Source: Pseudarthrobacter sp. NamB4
GTDB taxonomy: Bacteria; Actinomycetota; Actinomycetes; Actinomycetales; Micrococcaceae
Length of the DNA stretch: 64,000 bases
Direction of reading: 5' to 3'
NCBI RefSeq assembly: GCF_005796185.1
Contig: NZ_VAHM01000010.1
Location: forward strand, 62,001-126,000
Shown: one piece after another, positions 52,843 through 60,946 of the stretch
Numbering within the stretch: the first letter of the stretch is position 1
Layout: each line of letters begins with the position of its first letter
Notes under the pieces: model-generated
Databases searched by the model: none
What the model saw: only the letters and a program-made list of their open reading frames with translations
What the model was told of the DNA's origin: nothing
Program-made: the position numbers and the translations under genes

Positions 52843-54084
52843 ATGCCTGTTGTCCGCCAGACGGCCGCCGAAGAGGCGCAGGCCACCGGCCGCCGTCGTC
52901 CGTCCTTCCACACCCTCACCGTGAAGGAGGTGCGCCGGCTCACCGAGGACGCCATCGAGGTCGCCTTCCACGTCCCAGCCGAGCTCGCCGGCCACTTCGA
53001 CTACCTGCCCGGCCAGTACGTGGCCCTGCGCACCAAGCTGCCCAACGAGGACGGCGAGCTCCACGAGGTGAGGCGCAGCTACTCCATCTGCGCCGAGCCG
53101 CGCAGCTTCGAGGACGGCACCAGCGAGATCCGCGTGGCCATCAAGAAGGACCTGGGCGGCCTGTTCTCCACCTGGGCCAACGCCGAGCTGAAGGCCGGGG
53201 ACACCCTGGACGTCATGAGCCCCATGGGCGCGTTCGTGTCCAAGCACGGCCGGGACGGCAAGGCCGTGGAGCAGAACCGGATGAACTCCATGAACAACCC
53301 GGAGCAGCTGGCCGGGGACGTCGCCCGCCAGGGGGAGGCCAGCTTCGTGGCCATCGCCGCGGGCAGCGGGATCACCCCGGTGATCGCGATCGCCCGCACG
53401 CTGCTGGCGGCCAGCCCGGAGTGCCGGTTCGACCTGATCTACGCCAACAAGGCCGCCATGGACGTGATGTTCCTGGAGGAGCTGGCGGACCTGAAGGACA
53501 AGTATCCGCAGCGGCTGGCCATCCATCACGTGCTGTCCCGCGAGCAGCGGATCGCGCCCCTGCTCAGCGGCAGGATCGACGCCGGGAAGCTCCAGCAGCT
53601 GCTCGGCACGGCCATCCACGCGGACGACGTGGACGAGTGGTTCCTGTGCGGGCCGTTCGAGCTGGTGCAGCTGTGCCGGGACACCCTGGCCGAGCGCGGC
53701 GTGAAGCCGGAAAACGTCCGGTTCGAGCTGTTCACGTCCGGCAAGCCGGACAAGCCGGAGGGACACGCCGGCCGGCCCGTGCTGGTGGACGAGTCCAAGG
53801 AGACGTACAAAATCACGTTCAAGCTGGACGGCCTGCAGGGCGAGGTGGCTAGCCCCACGCATGCCCGCGAGTCCATCTTGAACGCCGCGCTGCGGGTCCG
53901 CCCGGACGTGCCGTTCGCGTGCGCCGGGGGAGTGTGCGGCACGTGCCGGGCCAAGGTGGTCAAGGGCAGCGTGACCATGGACGAAAACTACGCGCTGGAG
54001 CAGGATGAGCTGGACAGGGGCTACGTGCTGACCTGCCAGAGCCACCCCACCAGCAAGGAAGTCACCGTCGACTTCGACGTCTAA
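52843..54084 (+). CDS. paaE: 1,2-phenylacetyl-CoA epoxidase reductase PaaE
   Basis: A 413-residue flavin and 2Fe-2S reductase that delivers NADPH electrons to PaaA. The FAD domain has YLPGQYVALR and RRSYSICAEP, the nucleotide domain IAAGSGITPVIAIARTLLA, and the C-terminal ferredoxin domain CAGGVCGTCRAK with the last Cys in VLTCQSHP. Nine bases after paaD. About 30 residues longer at the N-terminus than E. coli PaaE. Confidence 0.95.
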   Translation: MPVVRQTAAEEAQATGRRRPSFHTLTVKEVRRLTEDAIEVAFHVPAELAGHFDYLPGQYVALRTKLPNEDGELHEVRRSYSICAEPRSFEDGTSEIRVAIKKDLGGLFSTWANAELKAGDTLDVMSPMGAFVSKHGRDGKAVEQNRMNSMNNPEQLAGDVARQGEASFVAIAAGSGITPVIAIARTLLAASPECRFDLIYANKAAMDVMFLEELADLKDKYPQRLAIHHVLSREQRIAPLLSGRIDAGKLQQLLGTAIHADDVDEWFLCGPFELVQLCRDTLAERGVKPENVRFELFTSGKPDKPEGHAGRPVLVDESKETYKITFKLDGLQGEVASPTHARESILNAALRVRPDVPFACAGGVCGTCRAKVVKGSVTMDENYALEQDELDRGYVLTCQSHPTSKEVTVDFDV

Positions 54085-54114
54085 GCAGTGCCCCGTCCCA
54101 CCCCAAGGAGCCCC

Positions 54115-54894
54115 ATGATTTCCCTTTCCATCAGCAACAACGTGGCCGAGGTTGTGCTGGACGCGCCGCAGAAGCTGAACTCGCTGGATGAGCAGGCGCT
54201 GCAGGAGCTGTCCCAGGCGTACGACGACGCTGCTGCCGCCGCCTCACGCGGGCAGGTGCGGGCGCTGCTGCTGAGGGGAGAGGGCCGGGCCTTCTGCGCT
54301 GGCCGGGACATCTCAAGCGTCTCGCCGGAGGACGACGACGCTGCCGCGTATCTGGGCGGGCTGGTTGAGCCGCTGCTGAAGAAGATGGCGTCCTTCCCGG
54401 CGCCCACCTTTGCGGCAGCCCACGGTGCCTGCCTGGGCGTGGGGCTGGGGCTGCTGCTGGCCACGGACGTGGTGTACGTGGCGGAGAACGCGAAGTTTGG
54501 GTCGCCGTTCGCCAAGCTGGGGGCCACGCTGGATTCGGGCGGGCACTGGTACTTCACCGAGCGGCTGGGCATGCACCGGACCCTGGACCTGATCTACACG
54601 GCCGAGCTGATGAGTGGCGCCGAGGCGGTGGCGCAGGGGCTGTTCAGCCGGGCCATGCCCGCGGATGAGCTGCTGGACAGGACCCGGGGGATCGTGGCTA
54701 AGGTGGCTGCGGGGGCCACCGGGGCGTTCACCGCGAGCAAGGAGTTGGTGGCGCACATCCGCGACCAGCGCCTGGGCCTGTGGGAGGCCATGGCCGAGGA
54801 GAACGCCGAGCAGGCACGGCTCTGCAAGACCGACGACTACGCCGAGGGTTTCCGGGCTTTTCAAGAGAAGCGGGAGCCGCAGTTTCGCGGTTGA
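54115..54894 (+). CDS. Enoyl-CoA hydratase/isomerase, PaaG/PaaF-like
   Basis: A 259-residue crotonase-fold enzyme (GRAFCAGRDISSV; GACLGVGLGLLLATDVVY; FGSPFAKLGATLDSGGHWYF). Gene position suggests PaaG (ring-1,2-epoxyphenylacetyl-CoA isomerase) or PaaF (hydratase); I cannot separate the two by eye. ATG at 54115 has AAGGAG four bases upstream. Its 3' end overlaps, on the opposite strand, the C-terminal extension of the Fur-family gene. Confidence 0.88.
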   Translation: MISLSISNNVAEVVLDAPQKLNSLDEQALQELSQAYDDAAAAASRGQVRALLLRGEGRAFCAGRDISSVSPEDDDAAAYLGGLVEPLLKKMASFPAPTFAAAHGACLGVGLGLLLATDVVYVAENAKFGSPFAKLGATLDSGGHWYFTERLGMHRTLDLIYTAELMSGAEAVAQGLFSRAMPADELLDRTRGIVAKVAAGATGAFTASKELVAHIRDQRLGLWEAMAEENAEQARLCKTDDYAEGFRAFQEKREPQFRG

Positions 54895-55255
54895 ATCCCT
54901 GGGAAGTCACCTCGCGTTCGCAGGTTCCGCAGACTCCCATGAGTTCGAGGGTGTGGGAGACTGCGGTGAAGCCGTGCATTCGGGCTTTCTTGTCAGCCCA
55001 GCGCTGGACGGTGGTTTCGGCGATTTCGATGGTGTGGCCGCAGCGGCGGCAGACAAGGTGGTGGTGGTGTTCTTTGCGCTGGCACCTGCGGTACTTGGTT
55101 TCGCTGTCCTGGCTGCGAAGGGCGTCAACTTCACCTTCGCTGACCATGGATTGCAGGAGCCGGTAGACCGTGGCCAGGGCGAGGGTCTCCCGGGTGTCCA
55201 GCAACTTGGCGTGCAGCTGCTGCGCGCTTTGGAACTCGGGGGTGCGTTTCAGCAT
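54728..55255 (-). CDS. Fur-family regulator, Zur-like, probably frameshifted at its start
   Basis: The sequence carries the Fur winged helix (FQSAQQLHAKL, LALATVYRLLQSM), the zinc and sensor motif HHHHLVCRRCGHTIEI and a second Cys pair in GVCGTC, as in actinobacterial Zur. The natural start is probably ATG at 55288-55290, one base after the znuB stop, but that frame closes after 13 codons. One missing base near 55272 would join it to the conserved SALEEML upstream of the ATG at 55253-55255. The C-terminus runs about 65 residues beyond the usual end and overlaps the hydratase gene. It should repress znu and rpmJ genes if intact. Confidence 0.75.
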   Translation of the reverse strand: MLKRTPEFQSAQQLHAKLLDTRETLALATVYRLLQSMVSEGEVDALRSQDSETKYRRCQRKEHHHHLVCRRCGHTIEIAETTVQRWADKKARMHGFTAVSHTLELMGVCGTCEREVTSQGFNRETAAPASLEKPGNPRRSRRSCRAVPARRSPRPWPPTGPGAGRGCAPPTPCSR

Positions 55256-55291
55256 CTCTTCCAGTGCTGAACCCGGGTTCGCCGTTCCATC

Positions 55292-56206
55292 TCAAGTGTT
55301 CTCGTGCAGCCGCACGTCGTCTTCGGCATCCAGGTGAGGGTCGGTGTCCTCGCTCGGGCGCCGGAAAAGCGGACGGATGAGGGCCACGGCGGCGTAGACA
55401 CCGATCGCGAGAACCACGATGGTCGCCCCGGGCGAGAGCCGATGGAAGTAGGTAATGGAAAGCCCGGTGACGCAGACTGTCGCTCCGACCACCATTGCTG
55501 TTGTCATGGTGGCGCGGAAGGACCGTGCCGTGAGCTGGGCTATCGCGACGGGCACGATCATGAGCGCCGAGACCAGGAGCACGCCTACGACGCGCATGGA
55601 CACGGACACTGTCAGTGCCGCGAGTACGGCCACGAGGATGTTCAGGGCGCGGATGGGCAGGCCGGTGGCGCGTGCGAATTCCTCGTCATGGCTTAGTGCG
55701 AACAGGGCAGGCCGCAGGCCCAGGCCGATACCCAGGATGAGTACGGCCAGCGCGGCGGTGAGCCAGACGTCCAGTTCGGTCACCGTTGAGATGGACCCGA
55801 AGAGGTAGCCGGTCAGGTTGGCCGCGGTGCCGCCGGCAAGGCCGATGAGCAGTACCCCGCCGGCGATGCCGCCATAGAAGAGGAGAGCCAGCGCGACGTC
55901 TCCGCTGGTTTTTCCCTTTTCCCTGACCAGTTCTATGAGCACGGCCCCGATGATGGCGGCGATGACGGCGCCGGGCACGGCGAGCAGGTCATGCGGGGTC
56001 AGTCCTGCTGCGCTGCCGGCGAGCCAGCCCATCGCTACTCCGGTCAGGGCGACGTGGCCGATCCCGTCGCCGAGCAGGGCGAGCCGCCGCTGTACCAGGT
56101 AGGTGCCCATGACGGGGGCGGAGATGCCCACCAGCACGGCAACCATCAGCCCGCGCTGCATGAGGGGGCTGGCGAGCATGGCCGCCAGCGTGTCGAAGAA
56201 AGCCAT
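55292..56206 (-). CDS. znuB: Zinc ABC transporter permease ZnuB
   Basis: A 304-residue membrane protein with about eight helices of the ABC-3 family (QRRLALLGDGIGHVALTGVA, SHDEEFARATGLPIRALN, SMRVVGVLLVSALMIVPVA). It forms the channel of the high-affinity zinc importer. Start ATG at 56204-56206 overlaps the znuC stop (TAATG) and follows GGAG. The C-terminus is acidic. Confidence 0.93.
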   Translation of the reverse strand: MAFFDTLAAMLASPLMQRGLMVAVLVGISAPVMGTYLVQRRLALLGDGIGHVALTGVAMGWLAGSAAGLTPHDLLAVPGAVIAAIIGAVLIELVREKGKTSGDVALALLFYGGIAGGVLLIGLAGGTAANLTGYLFGSISTVTELDVWLTAALAVLILGIGLGLRPALFALSHDEEFARATGLPIRALNILVAVLAALTVSVSMRVVGVLLVSALMIVPVAIAQLTARSFRATMTTAMVVGATVCVTGLSITYFHRLSPGATIVVLAIGVYAAVALIRPLFRRPSEDTDPHLDAEDDVRLHENT

Positions 56207-56994
56207 TACCACTCCGAACGCAGATCAGGGACGGTGTGCCCGGGAGAGGGCGTGTCCGCGTGGGCATGGACGTGGTCGTGTTCGGGGTGGTCGTGGCCTT
56301 GCGCGGCGGGCGGCGGTGGTCCGTCGTAAATGATCCGGCCGTGGCGCAGCACCACGGCCCTTTCGATCATGTCGGCGAGTTCGCCAAGTTCGTGCAGGAC
56401 CACCAGTATTGTTGTCCCTTGTCCGCGCATGCGGTTCAGGGTGCTGGCCAGTGCCTCCTTGGAGGCCCGGTCGATTCCGGCTAAGGGCTCGTCCAGGATG
56501 ATGAGGTCAGGGTCGCGGACGAGGGCGCGGGCGATGAGCACCCGTTGCTGCTGGCCGCCTGAGAAAACCTGCACGCTGTCATGCGCGCGGTCGGCCAGCC
56601 CGACCTGCTCCAGCGCCTCCACGGCCTTCCGCCGGGCGCCGCGGCCCGGGCGGAAACGCCTGTTGTCCAGCAGCCCGGAACCGACCACTTCAAGGGCTGT
56701 GGCCGGCACTCCGGAACTGGGGCCCAATCGCTGGGGAACATAGCCGATGCGTGACCAGGGCACCGATCCTCGTGCTGTGGTGATGTCGGCGCCATAGAGT
56801 TCTGCGGCGCCGTAGGTCACAGGGGCGATCCCCATGAGTGCTTTGACCAGCGTGGATTTGCCGGACCCGTTGGCGCCCAGCAGCGCCACGGCTTCTCCGG
56901 CGGAGACTGTCAGGTCGATGCCGTGCAGGATGGTTCCGGTTTCCACTGCCACACGCAGTTCCCGGGTCCGGATAGGCGGCTGGTTTTCAGGCAC
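56206..56994 (-). CDS. znuC: Zinc ABC transporter ATP-binding protein ZnuC
   Basis: A 262-residue ATPase with Walker A GANGSGKST, signature VFSGGQQQRV, Walker B LIILDEPLAGID and the switch His in VVLHELGE. The C-terminal 30 residues are His-rich (GHDHPEHDHVHAHADT) and may bind zinc. Separated from znuA by a single base. Confidence 0.94.
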   Translation of the reverse strand: MPENQPPIRTRELRVAVETGTILHGIDLTVSAGEAVALLGANGSGKSTLVKALMGIAPVTYGAAELYGADITTARGSVPWSRIGYVPQRLGPSSGVPATALEVVGSGLLDNRRFRPGRGARRKAVEALEQVGLADRAHDSVQVFSGGQQQRVLIARALVRDPDLIILDEPLAGIDRASKEALASTLNRMRGQGTTILVVLHELGELADMIERAVVLRHGRIIYDGPPPPAAQGHDHPEHDHVHAHADTPSPGHTVPDLRSEW

Positions 56995-56995
56995 T

Positions 56996-58006
56996 TTAGG
57001 CGCAGTTCAAGGCTGTGCGCAGGGCTTCGAGGTTGGCACGCATAACCTTTTCGTAGTCTGAGCTTTCGTCAGTGAGGCCTTCGAGCGGGTCCAGGACCGC
57101 GGTCTTGACGTGCAGGTCCGCAGCGAGGGTTTCGGCGACCTTTGGGTTGACCAGGGTTTCAGTGAAGATTGTCGTCACCCCTTCATCCTTGACTACCTGG
57201 CCGATTTCGGCCAGACGTGCCGGGGAAGGTTCGGTGTCAGGTGCGAGGCCGGAGATGCCTGCCTGCTTCAGGTCATATTTATTCGCGAGGTAGCCGTACG
57301 CTTCGTGGGACACCACGATAGTCCGGGTCTCGCAGGTTGCCAGACCCTTCTTGAAGTCCTCATCCAAGGTGGTCAGCTTCCCAGACAGCGTTTCGGCGTT
57401 GGCCTCGTAGGCGGCAGCGTTCGCCGGGTCTGCTTTCCCCAGTTCCTCAGCGACGGCGTGGGCAGTGTGGGCCAGGCGCTCCGGGTCAAGCCAGAAGTGC
57501 AGGTCCTGCGCTGACTCTTCGCCCGCATGCCCATGGGTGTCTCCGGTCTCGTCCGCGTGTGCTTCTTCGGTGGCGGGACCATCAGTGTGTGTTTCGGCGG
57601 CGTGCTCCTCTTCGGAGTGCCCCGCCGGCAGGGTTGCTTCTTCGGAGACATCCAGGACGCGGGCCGGTGATGCCTGCTTGATGGCTTCATCAACGGCTGG
57701 TTGGAACCCGGAGAGGTAGACAACGGCCGTTGCGCTTTCCAGGGCAGCCACCGACGCCGGGGACAACTCCAGGTCGTGCGGTTCCGTGCCGGGAGGGGTA
57801 AGGGACTCGACCGAGACAAGGTTCCCGCCCACCTGCTGGGTCACATACTGCAGCGGATAAAAGGACGCCATCACCTTCAATCCGGAGCTTCCCCCGGTAG
57901 CTGCGGCAGAGGAAGAGGAGTCCGCCGGCGCCTCCGGGCTGCAGGCAGTCAGGGACAGTGCGGTCAAAAGGGGCATGGCAAAAGCAAGGCGGGTGCGGGG
58001 TTTCAT
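56996..58006 (-). CDS. znuA: Zinc ABC transporter substrate-binding lipoprotein ZnuA
   Basis: A 336-residue cluster A-I binding protein. Lipoprotein signal peptide with a LTAC lipobox near residue 22. Metal-site motifs EPHDLELSP, a His/Glu/Asp-rich loop (residues about 130-175) ending DLHFWLDPE, VVSHEAYGYL and an Asp in the PLEGLTDES region, all typical of ZnuA. The ATG is at 58004-58006, with no ribosome site visible: the Zur-like palindrome starts at the first base of the gene, so the mRNA may be leaderless. Confidence 0.93.
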   Translation of the reverse strand: MKPRTRLAFAMPLLTALSLTACSPEAPADSSSSAAATGGSSGLKVMASFYPLQYVTQQVGGNLVSVESLTPPGTEPHDLELSPASVAALESATAVVYLSGFQPAVDEAIKQASPARVLDVSEEATLPAGHSEEEHAAETHTDGPATEEAHADETGDTHGHAGEESAQDLHFWLDPERLAHTAHAVAEELGKADPANAAAYEANAETLSGKLTTLDEDFKKGLATCETRTIVVSHEAYGYLANKYDLKQAGISGLAPDTEPSPARLAEIGQVVKDEGVTTIFTETLVNPKVAETLAADLHVKTAVLDPLEGLTDESSDYEKVMRANLEALRTALNCA

Positions 58007-58041
58007 GACACTGATTCTCACCCTAATGAGAATCAGTGTCA
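58006..58041. promoter_or_regulatory. Zur-like operator, perfect 15-bp arms around 6 bases
   Basis: TGACACTGATTCTCA and its exact inverse flank CCCTAA. Each arm by itself resembles a Zur box (TGAGAAT-C-AGTGTCA). It overlaps the znuA start codon and also faces the damaged rpmJ copy on the other strand, so one operator may serve both directions. Confidence 0.78.
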
Positions 58042-58177
58042 ATTCGAGTGCACGGGTCGAACTAAAGAGGCGCTTCAAGTGCGTCCTAGTGGTCGCCGTG
58101 TTCGGCGTGGCGGTGGCGCATTCCCCGACCCTTTCCACCTCAACGAAACAGCCGACCACCTCACAAAGGAGCAACTC

Positions 58178-58300
58178 ATGAACGTACGGAACTCGCTGCG
58201 GGCCATGAAGAAAAGTACCGGGCGCACAGATCGTCCGCCGCCGCGGGCGGACCTTCGTCATCAACAAGAAAACCCGCGCATGAAGGCCCGCCAAGGCTGA
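58178..58300 (+). pseudogene. Second zinc-free L36 gene with two compensating frameshifts
   Basis: The first 12 codons (MNVRNSLRAMKK) and the last 10 ([10 protein letters not shown]) match the intact L36 at 34887, and the total length of 40 codons is the same. Between them the reading is out of frame: an extra A at about 58214 and a missing base at about 58270 leave STGRTDRPPPRADLRHQQ where [18 protein letters not shown] should be. AAAGGAGCAACTC before the ATG matches the other copy. Codons just upstream (AFPDPFHLNE) resemble the C-terminus of the CobW-like protein, so this may be a decayed cobW-rpmJ pair. Confidence 0.8.
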
Positions 58301-58637
58301 TCCCCGGCTCGCCCTCACGGTGGCCAGAAGTGATGCAACGGGCGGTTAGGCCCGGCACCGAGCTGGTCCCACGTGACGGCAGCCCCTTACGGCTCCCGCA
58401 GGCCGCAATCGCCAGGAGCTGCCGGCGCTGCCGGTCCCGGTCAGCAGGAATGCTACTGGTCGGCGGGGTTGGTTCGCGCCGGAAACTGCACTGGCAGCAG
58501 GAGCATGCCCCGTTGTCAGTGTTGGCTTCCATGTCAGGATCAGGTGCGCGGTGTTCGGCGGCGTCGGCGGTTGCACCCCCACCGGTTTTCGGGCGCTTGC
58601 CCGAAGCGGGGGCTGGAACGTCGATAAACCGTGCTTT
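58301..58637. other. Gap without recognisable gene
   Basis: I see no supported gene here. A hairpin at 58576-58612 (CCCCC, TTCGGGC / GCCCGAA, GGGGG) may end transcription of the ABC importer genes that run toward it on the minus strand, though no T-run follows. Confidence 0.5.
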
Positions 58638-60077
58638 TCAGGCGAAGGTTTCGATCCTTTCGGCATCTTCTTTGCTTGTGCCCAGCGGAATGCTGCGGTG
58701 GGCTACAGCCCTGCCGAGGCCGCTGTCATGAGTGACGAGTACCAGCGCGCAGTCCTGGCGTTCCACCTGTTCCATGAGGCAGGCCATGGTTTCCTCCTGG
58801 GTGATGAGGTCAAGGCGTGAGGTGGGCTCGTCGGCGAAGACCAGGGTCGGTTCCAGGAGCATCGAGCGGATGATGGCCAGGCGTTGGAGTTCCCCGCCGG
58901 AGACCTGCCCGGGTTTGCGGGTCAGCAGCGCCGGCGCAAGGCGCAGTGAGCCCATGAGTTCTTCCAGGCGTTCCGGATTCAGGCGGTGGCGTCGGATCAG
59001 GTCGCCAAAGGAGTCTTTGAGGGGCACCCTGGCTGGAAAGGCCAGGGCGGGGTCCTGGTAGAGCTTTTGCAGCCGGCCGCCTTGCAGTACGTCGGAGTGC
59101 TGGATCTTTCCGGCATCCGGGGGCAGCAGGCGCAACAGCACGTTGCCCAGCGTAGTTTTGCCGCTGCCGCTCGGGCCGCTCAAGGACACCCGTTCCCGTG
59201 GATGGATCGTCACGTCCAGTCCGGAAAAAAGCTGTTGTTTTCCGAAGGCTTTCGACAGCCCCTTGCCGCGGATAAGAGCCGGACTTGTTGACTCCCCGGG
59301 TTCTGGCGCTGTGACCCAGGGGTGCCGCCAGTTGGAGGGTTCAGCTGCAAGCAGTCGGCGGGTGTAGGGGTGGGAAGGATGTGTTAGCACTTCCCGGGCC
59401 GGTCCCTGTTCGACGATGTTGGCTTTCTGCATGACCAGGACATTCCCGCCGAGTTTACGGGCGAGTTCCAAATCGTGGGTGATGGTCAGCAGGATCCCGC
59501 CGTCATTGACGTGCCGCTGCAACAGGGCTGCAAGCTCGTTCCGGGCCCCCTCGTCCAGGCCTTTGGAGGGCTCATCCGCTATCAGGATTTGAGCCCCGCC
59601 GATGGTGGCGGCAGCGAAGGCCACCCGCTGGGCCATTCCACCGGAGAGCGTATGCGGGAAGGCGGTGGCAGCCGGGGCCAGGCCCAGAGCGCCCAGCAGT
59701 TTTCCGGCGCCGGCGCGGGCGCTTCTTTTATCTGTCCTGAAACAGGTCGCAGCTTCGGCCACCTGTTCGCCGGCCCGCATGGTGGGATCGAGTGCGAGCA
59801 TGGGCTCCTGTGGAAGCAGGGACATGACCGGGCCCCAGAGCCTGCGCCTGTTCCCGGGGTCGGCCAGATCGTAGGTGTGGCCGTCCAGGGTGAGGTTTCC
59901 CCGTGCGGTGAGGTTTGCCGGGAGCGTACCCATGATTGCGTGGGCGAGCAGCGATTTACCCGAACCGCTCTCACCCACGATGGTGACGGGGTGCCCCGGC
60001 ACAAAGTCCAGGTCGGCGGCTTCCACTAGCGTCGTTCGGCCGTGGGTTACCACGAGGTTGTTCAAGCGCAGTGTCAC
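58638..60077 (-). CDS. ABC transporter ATP-binding protein with two ATPase domains (peptide/nickel type)
   Basis: A 479-residue protein with both ATPases of an Opp/Dpp/Nik importer in one chain. Domain 1: GESGSGKSL, LSGGMAQRVA, ILIADEPSKGLD. Domain 2: GPSGSGKTTL, VSGGELQRLA, LVFADEPTSRLD. It energises the two permeases encoded upstream (ATGA overlap). Last gene of the four-gene operon. Confidence 0.92.
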   Translation of the reverse strand: MTLRLNNLVVTHGRTTLVEAADLDFVPGHPVTIVGESGSGKSLLAHAIMGTLPANLTARGNLTLDGHTYDLADPGNRRRLWGPVMSLLPQEPMLALDPTMRAGEQVAEAATCFRTDKRSARAGAGKLLGALGLAPAATAFPHTLSGGMAQRVAFAAATIGGAQILIADEPSKGLDEGARNELAALLQRHVNDGGILLTITHDLELARKLGGNVLVMQKANIVEQGPAREVLTHPSHPYTRRLLAAEPSNWRHPWVTAPEPGESTSPALIRGKGLSKAFGKQQLFSGLDVTIHPRERVSLSGPSGSGKTTLGNVLLRLLPPDAGKIQHSDVLQGGRLQKLYQDPALAFPARVPLKDSFGDLIRRHRLNPERLEELMGSLRLAPALLTRKPGQVSGGELQRLAIIRSMLLEPTLVFADEPTSRLDLITQEETMACLMEQVERQDCALVLVTHDSGLGRAVAHRSIPLGTSKEDAERIETFA

Positions 60078-60946
60078 GGGCGGGACTCCTTGTTACGCAG
60101 GCCCAGGAGCCCGGTGAGGATGGTGACGAGGACCAGGACAGGTGCCAGGGACATCCAGGGCGCCTCGTGGTAGTAGGGGAAGGCTTCGGTGACCATTTGC
60201 CCCAGTTCCGGCGTGGGTGGCCGGACCCCGACGCCGACAAAGCCGAGGGTGGACAGGGCCAGGATCGAGGAGCCGATCCCGAATGTTGCCATGGTGGTCA
60301 GCAGGGGCCGCAGTTCGGGCCAGAGGTGCCGGCGCACGATGTGTACGGGTCCGAGTTTGAGCAGCCCGGCCGCCTCGACGGCAGCACCGGCAAGTACCAG
60401 GCCGCTGCGTGAGCGGATCATCCGGAAGTATTCCACCCACTGGGCCAGGGCGAGCCCAATGTACAGCGACCACAGTTCACCGTTGGCAAGAGCGGAGAAG
60501 ATAAGGACCACCAGCAGTGCCGGAAGTGCGATGAAGGCTTCGGAAAGTCCGTGCAGAACGGTGTCTGCCCATCCTCCCCGCCAGGCGGCGGTGATGCCGG
60601 CCAGTGTTCCGAGCAGCAGCGCGGTCCCGACGCACAGCAGGGCCATCAGCAGGGAGAGCCGGGTGGCGTGTGCGAGACGGGCGATGACGCTGCGGCCCAA
60701 GTGATCAGTGCCCAGCGGCTCAGCCAGGCTGGGGGCTTCCAGGAACCGCGCCAGGTCCTGGGCTGCGTGGTCGGGCCAGGCCAAAGGTCCGGCCAGGGCA
60801 AAGAGCGCCAGCGCAGCCAGCAGCACGGTCGAGGCGCGCTGCGCCCGGGTGAGGGCGGAAAACCCCCGGGCGGGTGCCGGCACGGCTGCCGATCCCCGAT
60901 CCTGTTTGCTGTCCCTGTTGGACTGGCTGGTTGCGGGGGCCGTCAC
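60074..60946 (-). CDS. ABC transporter permease, DppC/NikC type
   Basis: A 290-residue permease with about six helices and the coupling region EYFRMIRSRSGLVLAGAAVE. GTDHLGRSVIARLAHATRLS is the usual start of the DppC/OppC/NikC domain. Four-base overlaps with both neighbours. Confidence 0.9.
   Translation of the reverse strand: MTAPATSQSNRDSKQDRGSAAVPAPARGFSALTRAQRASTVLLAALALFALAGPLAWPDHAAQDLARFLEAPSLAEPLGTDHLGRSVIARLAHATRLSLLMALLCVGTALLLGTLAGITAAWRGGWADTVLHGLSEAFIALPALLVVLIFSALANGELWSLYIGLALAQWVEYFRMIRSRSGLVLAGAAVEAAGLLKLGPVHIVRRHLWPELRPLLTTMATFGIGSSILALSTLGFVGVGVRPPTPELGQMVTEAFPYYHEAPWMSLAPVLVLVTILTGLLGLRNKESRP

Noticed and set aside
52663..54045. 460-codon minus-strand frame across paaE
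   Set aside because: Shadow of the third-codon G/C bias of paaE; no recognisable protein motif.
58176..58532. Cys-rich minus-strand frame (starts MEANTDNGACSCCQC)
   Set aside because: It runs antisense through the L36 pseudogene, has no ribosome site and no recognisable family; Cys-rich start noted but not enough.
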